Shown: positions 1 to 11,686 of the stretch, piece after piece | How positions within the stretch are numbered: the first letter of the stretch is position 1 | How the letters are laid out: each line of letters opens with the position of its first letter | Assembly: GCA_009695305.1 (NCBI GenBank) | Contig: SIBG01000001.1 | Location: 38,478 to 102,477, forward strand | Direction of reading: 5' to 3' | DNA length: 64,000 nt | DNA from: Opitutus sp. | GTDB lineage: Bacteria > Verrucomicrobiota > Verrucomicrobiia > Opitutales > Opitutaceae | Program-made: the position numbers and the translations under genes | The notes under the pieces: model-generated | Told to the model about the DNA's origin: nothing | What the model saw: only the letters and a program-made list of their open reading frames with translations | The model's database searches: none

Positions 1-1090
1 CCTCGAGGATCGTGAGGTTGATGAACGATGGCGGACGGATGCGGTAGCGGTAGGGATTGGGGCTGCCGTCGCTGATGAGAAAGAAACCGATCTCGCCCTT
101 CGGACCCTCGATTCGGCCGTAGGCTTCGCCGGCTTTGGGGCGGAAGCCGCGGAGTTTCGCCTTCGGGTCCATGATCGGGCCGGCCGGAATGCCGGCAAGC
201 GCCTGCGAGAGGATTTTGATCGACTCGCGCATTTCGAGGACGCGGATCATGTAGCGGTCGTAGACATCGCCGTGGTCGCCCAGCGGCACACGGAAATCGA
301 AACGCGGGTAGACGCCGTAGCCGTCCACCTTGCGCAGGTCGTAGTTTACGCCGGTCGCGCGGAGCATCGGACCGGTGACGCCGGCGCTGATCGCGAGCGC
401 GGGCGAGAGCCGGCCGACGCCCTGTGTGCGGGCCATGATGATTTCGTTACCCGTGAGCAACGTCTCAAACTCGTCGAGAAACGCCCCGTAGCCGTCGGTG
501 AGTTTTTTCGCGCCGTCGAGCCAGTCGGCGGACGGATCGACGCGGCAGCCGCCGAAGCGCTGGTAGTTGCACATCATCCGTGAGCCACTGAGCGATTCGA
601 AGAGGTCGAGGATTTTTTCGCGCTCGCGGAAGGCATACATCAGGGGAGTGCCGCTGCATCCGCAGTCCTGCATGAGGAAGCCGGCCAGGCAGGTGTGATT
701 CAGGAGGCGCGTGAGCTCGGCGAGGATCACCCGCACATATTCGGCGCGTTCGGGCACGGGCTGGCCGGCGAGTTTTTCGACGGCGAGGGCGTAGGCCCAG
801 TTGTTCGTCATCGACGACAGGTAATCGAGCCGGTCGGTGTAGGGCATCGACCCGAGATAAGAGGTGTTCTCACCGAGTTTTTCGTGATTGCGGTGCAGAT
901 AACCGAACACCGGTTTGAGCTTCACGATGGTCTCGCCGTCGAGCGTAACGATCATCCGAAACACGCCGTGCGTGGAGGGATGATGCGGCCCCATCGAGAC
1001 CTCGAGGAGATCGCCGTGAAATTCATCGTGCACCGCACGGACGTGCGAGCCGCCCGGCGAGCCCAGTGAGGAGAGATCCGAAACGCTCAT
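1..1090 (-). CDS. nuoD: NADH-quinone oxidoreductase subunit D (partial, C-terminus beyond left edge)
   Basis: Reverse-strand translation from ATG at 1090: MSVSDLSSLGSPGGSHVRAVHDEFHGDLLEVSMGPHHPSTHGVFRMIVTLDGE..., with typical NuoD motifs. Not in the ORF track because it runs off the window. ATGA overlap with the nuoC stop. Confidence 0.93.
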   Translation of the reverse strand, partial: MSVSDLSSLGSPGGSHVRAVHDEFHGDLLEVSMGPHHPSTHGVFRMIVTLDGETIVKLKPVFGYLHRNHEKLGENTSYLGSMPYTDRLDYLSSMTNNWAYALAVEKLAGQPVPERAEYVRVILAELTRLLNHTCLAGFLMQDCGCSGTPLMYAFREREKILDLFESLSGSRMMCNYQRFGGCRVDPSADWLDGAKKLTDGYGAFLDEFETLLTGNEIIMARTQGVGRLSPALAISAGVTGPMLRATGVNYDLRKVDGYGVYPRFDFRVPLGDHGDVYDRYMIRVLEMRESIKILSQALAGIPAGPIMDPKAKLRGFRPKAGEAYGRIEGPKGEIGFFLISDGSPNPYRYRIRPPSFINLTILE

Positions 1091-1758
1091 GGTTTGGCTC
1101 CTTCCGCTGCGGGCACCGCGGCCACCGAAGGCGCGGGGTAGTGCGCCTTGGCTTTCTCCAACACCGCGCCGTGCGGCGTGGGCTCCCACTCGTAATCATC
1201 GGGCTCGACGTAGTCGCGGCGCATCGGGTGGTCTTTGAAAGCGTCCCACATCAAAATGCGGCGCAGGTCGGGATGCCCCTCGAAAACGACGCCGTAGAGA
1301 TCAAACACTTCACGCTCCTGAAACTCACACGCGCGCCACACGGGCGTGAGCGAGGGGACGGTGCTCTGATCTGTGCGATTGCCGGTGCGCAGTCGGAGCA
1401 CCACCGGTCCGTGGCGCAGCGCGATCGAGTAGAGATGGTAGACAACCTCCAAGCAGCCGGGCTGGATGCGCTTGGTCTTTAGCTCCACGACCTTGGCTGG
1501 GCCGCCGGCCGGATCGGGGACGGTGGATTTTGTCGTCTCGATGATTTCCTTTTCCGGCCAGTCGATACCGGTGACATTGGAGCACTGGTCGAGCTTCAGG
1601 TTGGCGTCGTCGCGCAGAAATTCGGCGATGGCGCGTGCGTGGGCCGCACCGAGGAGCAGCGAGTGCTGCGCGGCCACGCCGGGATTCGTGACGACAGAAA
1701 TCTCCGCGCCGGGAAACTGGGCGAGCAGGCGGTCGCGAATCTGTTCGGCGGACTCCAT
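1087..1758 (-). CDS. nuoC: NADH-quinone oxidoreductase subunit C
   Basis: ORF 223 aa; REVFDLYGVVFEGHPDLRRILMWDAFKDHPMRRDYV motif; in nuoABCD order. Confidence 0.93.
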   Translation of the reverse strand: MESAEQIRDRLLAQFPGAEISVVTNPGVAAQHSLLLGAAHARAIAEFLRDDANLKLDQCSNVTGIDWPEKEIIETTKSTVPDPAGGPAKVVELKTKRIQPGCLEVVYHLYSIALRHGPVVLRLRTGNRTDQSTVPSLTPVWRACEFQEREVFDLYGVVFEGHPDLRRILMWDAFKDHPMRRDYVEPDDYEWEPTPHGAVLEKAKAHYPAPSVAAVPAAEGAKP

Positions 1759-1764
1759 GGTGCT

Positions 1765-2427
1765 TCAGGCCTTTTCGGATCGAACGAGGGTCGGAGCGGT
1801 CCAGACTTCCGGGTTCGCGGGCGGCTCAAGGTCGTGCTCGCCGAATTCGGGCACCGGGCAGTCGCACTTAAGGTCGGCCCGCAGGTGGCGCGGCGCGTCG
1901 GGACCGGAAATCTTAAACCCTTGAATTTTCTTCTGCAGCTCCAGGAGACCATGGAGGAGCGCTTCGGGCCGCGGCGGGCAGCCGGGGATATAGATGTCGA
2001 CCGGGATGAAACGATCGATGCCTTTGAGGACGTTATAGCCCTGCTTGAACGGACCGCCGGAAATCGCGCAGGCGCCCATCGCGATGCAATATTTGGGCTC
2101 AGGCATCTGGTTCCAGAGGCGGATGACCTGCGGAGCCATTTTTTTCGTGACCGTGCCGGAGACAATCAGCAGGTCCGCCTGGCGCGGCGAGGGGCGAAAC
2201 ACCTCTGAGCCGAAACGCGCAATATCGAAGCGCGCCATGGAGGCGGCGATCATCTCGATCGCGCAGCAGGCGAGGCCGAAATTAAGTGGCCAGACCGAGT
2301 GACTGTTACCCCAGGTGTAGAGCTCTTGCAGGCTCGTAAGCAAAATGCCCTGGCGGCGGAGCTCATCGCGCTCGGCATCGGTGACGGCAGGCGGGGGCGG
2401 GGTGGACGCGGTGACTTGGTCGCTCAT
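1765..2427 (-). CDS. nuoB: NADH-quinone oxidoreductase subunit B
   Basis: [56 protein letters not shown] motif. Start set at MSDQVTAS; the longer ORF overlaps nuoA. Confidence 0.94.
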   Translation of the reverse strand: MSDQVTASTPPPPAVTDAERDELRRQGILLTSLQELYTWGNSHSVWPLNFGLACCAIEMIAASMARFDIARFGSEVFRPSPRQADLLIVSGTVTKKMAPQVIRLWNQMPEPKYCIAMGACAISGGPFKQGYNVLKGIDRFIPVDIYIPGCPPRPEALLHGLLELQKKIQGFKISGPDAPRHLRADLKCDCPVPEFGEHDLEPPANPEVWTAPTLVRSEKA

Positions 2428-2432
2428 GCGGC

Positions 2433-2813
2433 TTATTTCCACTCCAGATGACCGCGGTGCCAAGCCCACACGAGGCCCTCGGCGAGCAGCAAGATGAAGA
2501 CGAGCATGGCGACGAGTGCGCCGGCCGGCAGCGTCGTAAAAGTGACGGCGAAGGGGAGGAGAAACAGCACCTCGACGTCAAAAATCAGAAACAGAATCGC
2601 ATAGAGATAATAATGCGCCTTAAACTGAATCCACGAGTCACCGGTGGGGGCGACGCCGCATTCATAAACGTCGTTCTTGGTGGCGCTGGGTTTTGGTGGC
2701 TGGAAGAAGCGGAACCACAGTTGCGCCACCGCCAGCAACAGCAGCGGAAACGCGATCGCCACCAAGGCAAAGAGGGCAAGAAACGCGTAAGGATGGGCGC
2801 TGGGAAGAGTCAC
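2433..2813 (-). CDS. nuoA: NADH-quinone oxidoreductase subunit A
   Basis: [41 protein letters not shown] motif; first gene of the nuo run. Confidence 0.92.
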   Translation of the reverse strand: MTLPSAHPYAFLALFALVAIAFPLLLLAVAQLWFRFFQPPKPSATKNDVYECGVAPTGDSWIQFKAHYYLYAILFLIFDVEVLFLLPFAVTFTTLPAGALVAMLVFILLLAEGLVWAWHRGHLEWK

Positions 2814-2959
2814 GCTCCTAGGATTACAATAAACGACGGCGCGTTACTCAATGTTTCTTGGCGGAAGTAGCGCATTATTTGTTGCGCATGCTTTGTGGGC
2901 GACTGGTCCGGGCGCCGGCTGATCCCGGCGTGGTCGATCCCTGCCATGGAACGCCGGGT

Positions 2960-3559
2960 TCAGCCCGCGCGGGCGCGCGCCTGGTGCAGAATCTCCAGCA
3001 GCGTGGCGAAGTCCTCATCGCGGGTGCGGCTTTCGATGCGGTGGTCAAATTTCGCCGCTTCACGCAGCTCGCGCTCGGCCGTCCTCATGCGGCCGGCGAT
3101 CTCGGCCTCATCGTCGCGGGCCCGTCCGCGCATCCGGGCAACCAGGCGCTCGTGATCCACCACGATAAACACCGTCGTCATCCGGCGGGCGAGCAGCGGG
3201 CTCGCCGCGGCGGCGCGGCGAAAACTCTCCACGCCCTGCACATCGAGGCTGATCACGAGGCTCTGGCCGCGGGCCAGTGGCTCGAGCACACTCGAGGCGA
3301 GCGTGCCGTAGCGGCGCTGACCATGGACCCACGCCCATTCGAGGAATTCGCCCGCGGCGATCTTCTGGTCGAACTGCCCGGGGGTGAGAAAATGGTAGTG
3401 CACGCCGTCGACCTCGTCCGTCCGCGAGGCCCGCGTGGTCGTCGTGACCACCCGGGCGAAATCGGGCACCTCGTGCACGAGCCGGTCGCACAGGGTGCTC
3501 TTGCCGGAGCCGGCGGGGCCGGCAATGACGAGGAGGACAGGGGTGGCGGGCGCGGGCAT
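2960..3559 (-). CDS. gmk: Guanylate kinase
   Basis: GPAGSGKSTLCDRL P-loop; TTTTRASRTDEVDGVHYHFL motif. Confidence 0.9.
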   Translation of the reverse strand: MPAPATPVLLVIAGPAGSGKSTLCDRLVHEVPDFARVVTTTTRASRTDEVDGVHYHFLTPGQFDQKIAAGEFLEWAWVHGQRRYGTLASSVLEPLARGQSLVISLDVQGVESFRRAAAASPLLARRMTTVFIVVDHERLVARMRGRARDDEAEIAGRMRTAERELREAAKFDHRIESRTRDEDFATLLEILHQARARAG

Positions 3560-3570
3560 CGCGGCGATTC

Positions 3571-4107
3571 TCAGTAGGTGAAAGCCACGAGCGCCAGCAG
3601 CAGGCCGTAGCCCGTCAGCGCGCCCCCGACGGCGCGCCCCCGGCCAGGCCGGGCAAAGAGCCAGCTGTTAAAATCCCGCAGGCGCCAGGGCTGGGCGCCG
3701 AGCCAGATGGCCAGCGCGATCGCCAGATAAACCAGACCGACCATGAGTAGCCGTTGCCGAGGCTCCTCCAGGTAGGCGGCCATGAGCAGCGGCCAGGCGC
3801 CGACGAGCGCGAGCACACACCCGCCGCGCACGGCGAGGAAATCAGGCACACATTTGAACGACAGCACCGCAATGGCGGCAAAGGCGATGAAGAGCAGCGT
3901 GCGGTAATCGCCGAAATCCGCGGGCGAGAGATGCCAGATGAGGTGGAGAAACCACGCCGCGCCCGCGCCAAAGAAAACATACGCCGCCCGCGTCGAGCGC
4001 GGGAACGCCTTCAGCACGGCGACAAAGCCGGAATGGTTGAGTAGCAGCGGCACGCCGAGCGCGAGGAGCAGCAGGCCGGGAAGGAGAGTGGCGAGGGAAA
4101 GCGACAT
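3571..4107 (-). CDS. Hypothetical multi-pass membrane protein
   Basis: 178-aa ORF with several hydrophobic segments directly upstream of gmk. Confidence 0.7.
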   Translation of the reverse strand: MSLSLATLLPGLLLLALGVPLLLNHSGFVAVLKAFPRSTRAAYVFFGAGAAWFLHLIWHLSPADFGDYRTLLFIAFAAIAVLSFKCVPDFLAVRGGCVLALVGAWPLLMAAYLEEPRQRLLMVGLVYLAIALAIWLGAQPWRLRDFNSWLFARPGRGRAVGGALTGYGLLLALVAFTY

Positions 4108-4188
4108 CAGAAAAACTGAGAGTTGGGAGTTGAGGGTTGAGTGTCGAGTCGCGGATGCAGGTGGCGTGTTGTTCGCAATTTTCCGCGC

Positions 4189-5550
<1,362 letters not shown>

Positions 5551-5661
5551 CTAGAGCGAGGTGTCTAACTACCCTGCCCTTCCGCCCGGTCAACGTGGAT
5601 TCCCCTCAACAGTCTCGCCTCGGTGCGGCGAAGGGCACAGGTTTCGCCGGTCGATGCTGTC

Positions 5662-6639
5662 ATGAAACCCCGCGCGCGTTGGATTCTCGTTCTGGCCGGC
5701 TGTGCCCTCACCGCGGGTGCACAGACACCGCCGGCCGCGCCAGCGACGCCGCCAGCGAATGCGGATGAACTCTTCAAGCTTGGCCAGCAACTCTTCGACC
5801 AGCTCGCTCCGGCGGAAATCAAGGCGCAGTTCGAATTTCCCTCGAAGGAACAGTGGGACGCGTTCGCCGTCCGCCTCCAGCATGCGCTGGAAAACGACTC
5901 GCTCGCGGAACTCGCCGCGTTCGAACCCGAAGCGCGCGCCGCGCTCACCGCGCTTCGCACGCTGTCCGGCTACGAATACTACGCCGACTGGCTGGAGCAA
6001 CGCCTGGATGAAATCGAAGTGGCGCAGCAACTCACAGTCGGCGCACCTCGACCGAAAATTCCCCCACTGCCAGCACAGCCTGTCCCCGGTCCTGCCGGCC
6101 GCCCACCGCACTACGATCTCTGGCGCGCGCGGGTGAGCGCACGACCGTTGCCCGCCCGCGCGGCGGCGCTCATGCCCCGGCTGCGTGCGGCATTCACGGC
6201 CGAGGGCGTGCCGCCCGAGCTGGCGTGGCTGGCCGAGGCGGAGTCCTCGCTCAATCCCGCGGCCCGCAGCCCCGTCGGGGCGAAGGGGCTTTTTCAGTTC
6301 ATGCCCGCCACGGCCGAGTCGCTCGGACTCAGCACGCTGCTCCCCGACGAGCGCACCGACCCCGAAAAATCCGCCCGCGCGGCCGCACGCCACCTGCGTG
6401 CGCTCCACGGAAGATTCGGCGATTGGCCGCTCGCCCTCGCCGCCTACAACGCCGGGGAGGGCCGCGTGAGCCGCGCCCTGACCGCGCGGCGCGCCCGTGA
6501 TTTCGCTGGCGTCGCCGACGCGCTGCCCGCCGAAACGCGCATGTATGTGCCGAAGGTCTGCGCCCTGGTGGCGTATCGCACCGGGGTGCTGCCCGAGAAA
6601 ATCCCACCGCCGCGGGCGGGCGGGCACCTCTCGCGATAG
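5662..6639 (+). CDS. Lytic transglycosylase (SLT domain), secreted
   Basis: AWLAEAESSLNPAARSPVGAKGLFQFMPATAESLGL and ALAAYNAGEGRV SLT motifs; N-terminal signal peptide. Start chosen at MKPRARWI. Confidence 0.85.
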   Translation: MKPRARWILVLAGCALTAGAQTPPAAPATPPANADELFKLGQQLFDQLAPAEIKAQFEFPSKEQWDAFAVRLQHALENDSLAELAAFEPEARAALTALRTLSGYEYYADWLEQRLDEIEVAQQLTVGAPRPKIPPLPAQPVPGPAGRPPHYDLWRARVSARPLPARAAALMPRLRAAFTAEGVPPELAWLAEAESSLNPAARSPVGAKGLFQFMPATAESLGLSTLLPDERTDPEKSARAAARHLRALHGRFGDWPLALAAYNAGEGRVSRALTARRARDFAGVADALPAETRMYVPKVCALVAYRTGVLPEKIPPPRAGGHLSR

Positions 6640-6683
6640 GATTTCTGGTCGCCAGCGCCGCGCGCGGCGCTTTGCTCGGAGGC

Positions 6684-8042
6684 ATGGGATTTTTTGATCG
6701 TCTCGCTGGAAAGAAACTCACACCACCCGCCACTCCGGCTGCCACGCCGCAGGCTGAGGTCGCCGCGGCGACCGCCGCCGCGGGCGGCGTGCTGCCCCGT
6801 CTCACGCTGGCGCGGGAAAAGCTCGACGCCAAAGACCTGCCCGCCGCGCTCTCGATTTACGAAGAAGTGCTCGCGGCGTCCGGCGACCGCGCCGATGTGC
6901 TCGTCACGATCTCCGGCGACCTTGGCTCCAGTGGCCACGTGGGTGAAATTATCGAGCTGATCGCGCCGCGCTACGACGCCGATCTGCACGGCCCGGCCAC
7001 CGGCCTCAACCTGCTCCAGGCCTACCTCGCCACGCGCAACGCCGACGCCGCGCAGCATGTGCTCGATATTCTCTTCGGCCTCAACCGCCCCGAGCTCGAA
7101 GAGCGGCTCCACGGGTTTTCCAACGCGATTGCCGAGCTCATCCACGATCGCCATTCGCCACTCGATCCGGGCGCGACCTCCAATATTCCCGTCGTGCCGA
7201 AGATCGGCCTCATCACCATTAGTAAACCGATCTGGTTCTACGGTCTCGAGCCACTCGCCGCGCAACTGCTTCCGCCCAAGGAGGGACGGCTGCGTCGGAT
7301 CGCGTTCGTGCAACTCGCTCTCCCTGGTTACGCCGAGATCAGCGCGGCCATGCAGAAGCCAGAGGACGAATTAGGCCGGCTCACCCGCGGCCTGCCGCTC
7401 TGGCTGGCAGAGACGTTTTATTTTTCGGCGGCCTACGCGCCCGTGGCCGCCGTCGGCATCATGAAGCGACCCGGCGGGGACGATCATTACGCGCTCTTCG
7501 CGTCCGAGTGGACGACCGAAAATCTGCAGCAGTTGATCGACGCCAACGAGGGCGGCTTCGACTATATCGTCACCGGCGCCCTGCGCGCGATGGCGGGCGA
7601 CTACGAGGTGCTGCTGCGGCTGTGGGAGGTGAAAAAATTTCGCGAGCGCAAGACTTTCTCTGCGCGCTGGACGCCCGCCACGGCCGACGCCGCCCTGGCC
7701 CAACTGCAAGGCGAGGTCCGCGCTTTTATGGAGTGGTCGCCAGCGAGCGCCGCCCTGGCCTACTCGCCGCCCGTGCAACCCAGCACCTGGCTCGGCACGC
7801 TTGGGGCGTCGCTCAGTCTTTTTCTCGCAGAAAAAACCATTTTGCCAAAAACGCAGCTCGCGGCGCCGGCCGAGTCACTCGCGCACGCTGCGCACCGCGC
7901 CGCCACCAGCGAAATGGCGGCGCTGGCATTTCTGACGATGAACGCGCGGGCGGCAAAGCTCATCGATTCACCCGCGCCAGTTGGAGTCGCACTCGCGGCC
8001 TCGCCGTTGGTGACGCAGGCCCGTCAGGCCCTCGGCCTCTAG
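6684..8042 (+). CDS. Hypothetical protein, TPR-like N-terminus
   Basis: 452-aa ORF in consistent coding frame; helical repeat-like Ala-rich N-terminal region. Confidence 0.7.
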   Translation: MGFFDRLAGKKLTPPATPAATPQAEVAAATAAAGGVLPRLTLAREKLDAKDLPAALSIYEEVLAASGDRADVLVTISGDLGSSGHVGEIIELIAPRYDADLHGPATGLNLLQAYLATRNADAAQHVLDILFGLNRPELEERLHGFSNAIAELIHDRHSPLDPGATSNIPVVPKIGLITISKPIWFYGLEPLAAQLLPPKEGRLRRIAFVQLALPGYAEISAAMQKPEDELGRLTRGLPLWLAETFYFSAAYAPVAAVGIMKRPGGDDHYALFASEWTTENLQQLIDANEGGFDYIVTGALRAMAGDYEVLLRLWEVKKFRERKTFSARWTPATADAALAQLQGEVRAFMEWSPASAALAYSPPVQPSTWLGTLGASLSLFLAEKTILPKTQLAAPAESLAHAAHRAATSEMAALAFLTMNARAAKLIDSPAPVGVALAASPLVTQARQALGL

Positions 8043-8062
8043 GCGGCCAGGTTTCGCGCCTC

Positions 8063-9118
8063 ATGCACCTGCCGACTTTCGACCTGCGCATCCGTGCGAC
8101 CAAGCCGCTGGTGGCGCCGGCGGTGTTGGAGGATGAATGGCCGCTCTCCGATGTTGGCGCGTCCCTCATCGCCGGGGCGCGGCGCGAGATCGCCGGCGTG
8201 CTGAGCGGCGCCGACGATCGATTGCTCGTCGTGGTGGGGCCCTGCTCGATCCACGATCCGGCGGTCGCCCTCGAATACGCGCAGCTCCTCGCGCCCATCG
8301 CCCGGCGCTATGCGCCCGACCTGCTGGTGGTGATGCGCGTTTATTTTGAGAAGCCGCGCACCGTTGTCGGCTGGAAGGGGTTGATCAATGATCCTGGTCT
8401 CGACGGCAGTTTTCAAATCAACCACGGCCTCCGGCTCGCGCGGCAGCTCATGCTCGAAATCGTCGCGTTGGGTTTGTCGGTCGGAACGGAGTTTCTCGAC
8501 ACCACGCTCGGCCAATATTACGCGGACCTGGTCGCGTGGGGTGCGATTGGCGCGCGGACGGTCGAGAGCCAGGTGCACCGTGAGCTTGCGTCCGGCCTCT
8601 CAATGCCGGTGGGTTTTAAGAACCGCACCGACGGCGATGTGCAAGTGGCGGTCGACGCCATTCGCACGGCGCGCCACCCGCACTGGTTTCCTTCGCTGAC
8701 GCGCGATGGCGCGCCCGCGATCATGGGCACCGCGGGCAACGAGCACACGCACCTCGTGCTGCGCGGCGGCACGCGCGGACCGAATTTTGCCGGGGAACAC
8801 ATCCGCGCCGCGGCGGAGTTACTGGGAAAAAACGAGCTTCCGCCGCACCTGATGGTCGATTGTTCGCACGCGAACAGCGGCCGGGACCCCGCGCGCCAGC
8901 TCATTGTCGCCGCCGATCTTTGCGCGCAACTCGCCGCCGGTGAGCGCGCTCTCGCCGCCGTGATGATCGAGAGCAATCTGCTGGGTGGCACCCAGGATTA
9001 TCAGACCCGCCCGCTGGTCCACGGTCGGAGCATCACCGATGCGTGCCTCGCGTGGGAGCAGACGCTTCCCGTGCTGGACCAATTCGCCGCAGCGGTGCGG
9101 GTGCGGCGCAAAAAGTAG
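8063..9118 (+). CDS. 3-deoxy-7-phosphoheptulonate (DAHP) synthase, class I
   Basis: VVVGPCSIHDPAVALEYAQLL, MRVYFEKPRTVVGWKGLINDPGLDGSFQINHGLRLARQLM, PVGFKNRTDG. Start at ATG 8063. Confidence 0.93.
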   Translation: MHLPTFDLRIRATKPLVAPAVLEDEWPLSDVGASLIAGARREIAGVLSGADDRLLVVVGPCSIHDPAVALEYAQLLAPIARRYAPDLLVVMRVYFEKPRTVVGWKGLINDPGLDGSFQINHGLRLARQLMLEIVALGLSVGTEFLDTTLGQYYADLVAWGAIGARTVESQVHRELASGLSMPVGFKNRTDGDVQVAVDAIRTARHPHWFPSLTRDGAPAIMGTAGNEHTHLVLRGGTRGPNFAGEHIRAAAELLGKNELPPHLMVDCSHANSGRDPARQLIVAADLCAQLAAGERALAAVMIESNLLGGTQDYQTRPLVHGRSITDACLAWEQTLPVLDQFAAAVRVRRKK

Positions 9119-9190
9119 GGCGGACCATTTCATATTTGCTGACTCAGGGTGCGCGCACGGGAACGGCGCGTTCGGGATAACGCGCCCTAC
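9115..9190. repeat. GTAG...CTAC bounded repeat between convergent genes
   Basis: GTAGGGCG at left; GGCGCGTTCGGGATAACGCGCCCTAC (8-bp stem) at right. Left half degenerate. Confidence 0.6.
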
Positions 9191-10260
9191 CCTACTGCGA
9201 GCTGTCCACAACCGGCCGCAATATCGATTCCGCGTCGCTGGCGCACAGTGCTCGGTAGACCAAACTCGTCGGCCAGAATCCGCTGGAAGATTCGCGCCGC
9301 CTCGCTGCGGGTGGGCGCACCAGCGTAGCCCGCGGTCGGGTTGAGCGGAATGAGGTTCACCTGCGCCGGCAGCCCGTGGAGCAGCCGGCCGACCTCGCGC
9401 GCCTGCCCGGGCGAATCGTTTTTCCCCTCAATGAGCGTCCACTCGTAGAAAATCCGTCGACCGGTTTCCGTGCTGTAGGTGCGGCATGCGGCCATGAGCT
9501 CGTCGAGTGGCCATTTTTTGGCGACCGGCACGAGCGCCACGCGCTCGGCCTGCGTGGCCGCGTGCAGCGAGACCGCGAGGCTGAGCGGGCGTTTTTCCTG
9601 GGCCAGCCGCAGGATGCCGGGCACGACGCCGACCGTGCTGACCGTGATCCGTTCGCCCGCGAGCGCGAGACCGTTGGGATCGCGCAGGATGTCGATGGCG
9701 TGCATCACGGCGTCGTAATTGTGCAACGGCTCGCCCATGCCCATCAGCACGACGTTTCTGAGTCGCGCAGAAGTGTCACCCAATCGGTGACACTTTCCGG
9801 CGGGCGATTTTGGGCGGAGGGCGCGGGCGACGTGGACGGCTTGGGCGACGATCTCGCCGGGCGTGAGGTGCCGCGTGTAACCCATCTGGCCGGTGGCGCA
9901 AAAAACGCAGCCCATCGCGCAGCCGACCTGGCTGGAAACGCACGCGGTCACACGACCAGTGAAGCGCATGAGCACGGTCTCGATTTTTTCCTGGTCGGTG
10001 AGCGTGAGAAGATATTTCCGCGTGAAACCGTCCCGCGAATCCGTTTCGAGTGCCGTCGGCAGCACGCCGATTTGGGTTTCGCTCACGAGCCTTGCCCGCA
10101 CCTTCGCCGGTAGGTCTGGCATCGCGGCGAACGAATCGGCGAGTTCAAGGTAGAGATAATTCCAGAGTCGCTCCGTGTGAAACGGGCTGAAGCCCCAGCG
10201 CACGAACCGCTGCCGCAGCTCCTCGCGCGTGAGGTCGTAGAGATTGAGCTGAGACGGCAT
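9187..10260 (-). CDS. rlmN: 23S rRNA (adenine(2503)-C(2))-methyltransferase
   Basis: CVSSQVGCAMGCVFCATGQMGYTRHLTPGEIV, NVVLMGMGEPLHNYD. Start at MPSQLNLYDL. Confidence 0.93.
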   Translation of the reverse strand: MPSQLNLYDLTREELRQRFVRWGFSPFHTERLWNYLYLELADSFAAMPDLPAKVRARLVSETQIGVLPTALETDSRDGFTRKYLLTLTDQEKIETVLMRFTGRVTACVSSQVGCAMGCVFCATGQMGYTRHLTPGEIVAQAVHVARALRPKSPAGKCHRLGDTSARLRNVVLMGMGEPLHNYDAVMHAIDILRDPNGLALAGERITVSTVGVVPGILRLAQEKRPLSLAVSLHAATQAERVALVPVAKKWPLDELMAACRTYSTETGRRIFYEWTLIEGKNDSPGQAREVGRLLHGLPAQVNLIPLNPTAGYAGAPTRSEAARIFQRILADEFGLPSTVRQRRGIDIAAGCGQLAVG

Positions 10261-10273
10261 CGGTGGCCGCGGC

Positions 10274-11686
10274 TCAAAAGAACGTGTAGTATTTTCCGTT
10301 CGCGAGCCGCGAGATGAGCAGCGCGAGCTCCAGCGCGTGGTAGTCGCCCCACATGGAGGACTCGCCGTTGGGCACCTTCTGACCTTTCGCGATGTGGTCC
10401 CAGCCGTTCGGACGGTGATACACACTGTGCAAAATCAGGCCCTGATGTTTTTTGTCGGTCGCGAGATAGGGTTCGGCGAAGAGCGTGTCGGCGATAGTGA
10501 GGCCCGCCTGGAAATATTTTTTCCCGGCGGCCTTTTCGCCGTGCGCGGCAAGGTAATTCCCGAGACGGAGAAACCCCTGCGCGGCGATGGCGGCGGCGGA
10601 GCTGTCGACGGGCTCGTGCGCGTTGAAGGGATCGGCGTTCTTCGTCGTGAAATTGCCGAGCTGATGGGTCTGCAGGGCGCAGCTGTCCCAGTAAGGCACG
10701 CCGTCTTTCGCCGAGTAGCCGTCGATGTAGTAGTCGCTCGTGGCCCGCGCGGTGGCGAGGAAGAGATCGGTCACGGCGCGGCGACCGCCGACGGCGTCGA
10801 GGGCCGAACCTTTCACGGTGTCGAGGAACTCGAGCTGCTCGGCGTAGCCGCAGATGAGCCACGCGGCGCCGCGCGTCCAGGTCGTGAAGGGCGAGTAGCC
10901 CTGCTGGGAACTCGGGCAGCGGAACTGGCCGTCGTTGCGGTTAAAGACCGACTCGTGCGCCACGCGGCCGCGCACGTCGTAGCGGTCGCGGCCGGCGCCG
11001 AAAAAGACGTTAAAGCGGGCGGTGGTGGCGGCGTGCTCGATGGCCCGGTGGAGGAGATTGGTCGGCTTGTCGCCCTCGCCCATCAGCGCGTGGCCGAGTT
11101 GGTGCGCGACGACGAGCGAGCGCATCGAGCGAATGGTGTCGGCGAAGAGCGACTGCGGGCCGTTGAAGGAGTAGACGTAGCCGCCCGGCACGACGCCGGC
11201 GGCGCCCGCCACCGGCGACCACGGGGCACGGTAGGCCGTCGGGGCATAGCGCGCGGCTTGGACGGCGCCGGAGGCCTTGAGCGCGAGCTCCGTGAAATTG
11301 AGTTCGTCCTGATGGAAGGGAATTTTGCCCTCGAGCATCAGGCGGCGGAGATTGCCGTAGGTGGAGACGTTGTTGAAGCCGTGATCGTGCACGCCGGTGT
11401 GCGAGACGTGCGAGGCCATGAGCTTCACGGTCTTCGCGCGGCCGAGTTTCAGCATCGCGGAGTCGCCCGTGGCGTCGAAGTGCAGGAAGGCCATGCCGAA
11501 CTGGAAACCTTGCGTCCACTCGGTCCAGCCGCGCGAGGTGTAGCGGCCCTTTACGGTGAAGACCGGTGTGCCCTGTGCGGGATCCCACGCGGCGTCGACG
11601 GCGCGAATCTTCTGGCCGGCGAGTTCGAAGACGCGGGTGGTTTTCTTCTGGAGCTTGGCCGGAGTCAGGGCGGCGTTAATTTTCAT
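10274..11686 (-). CDS. Glycoside hydrolase family 88-like (unsaturated glucuronyl hydrolase-type) protein
   Basis: YSPFTTWTRGAAWLICGYAEQLEFL, RNDGQFRCPSSQQ, YWDSCALQTHQ resemble GH88. Start at MKINAALTP. Confidence 0.7.
   Translation of the reverse strand: MKINAALTPAKLQKKTTRVFELAGQKIRAVDAAWDPAQGTPVFTVKGRYTSRGWTEWTQGFQFGMAFLHFDATGDSAMLKLGRAKTVKLMASHVSHTGVHDHGFNNVSTYGNLRRLMLEGKIPFHQDELNFTELALKASGAVQAARYAPTAYRAPWSPVAGAAGVVPGGYVYSFNGPQSLFADTIRSMRSLVVAHQLGHALMGEGDKPTNLLHRAIEHAATTARFNVFFGAGRDRYDVRGRVAHESVFNRNDGQFRCPSSQQGYSPFTTWTRGAAWLICGYAEQLEFLDTVKGSALDAVGGRRAVTDLFLATARATSDYYIDGYSAKDGVPYWDSCALQTHQLGNFTTKNADPFNAHEPVDSSAAAIAAQGFLRLGNYLAAHGEKAAGKKYFQAGLTIADTLFAEPYLATDKKHQGLILHSVYHRPNGWDHIAKGQKVPNGESSMWGDYHALELALLISRLANGKYYTFF

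Noticed and set aside
4118-4150. Short GAGTTGGGAGTTGAGGGTTGAG repeat upstream of the gmk-linked membrane gene
   Set aside because: Simple degenerate direct repeat; too short and unstructured to support a separate claim.
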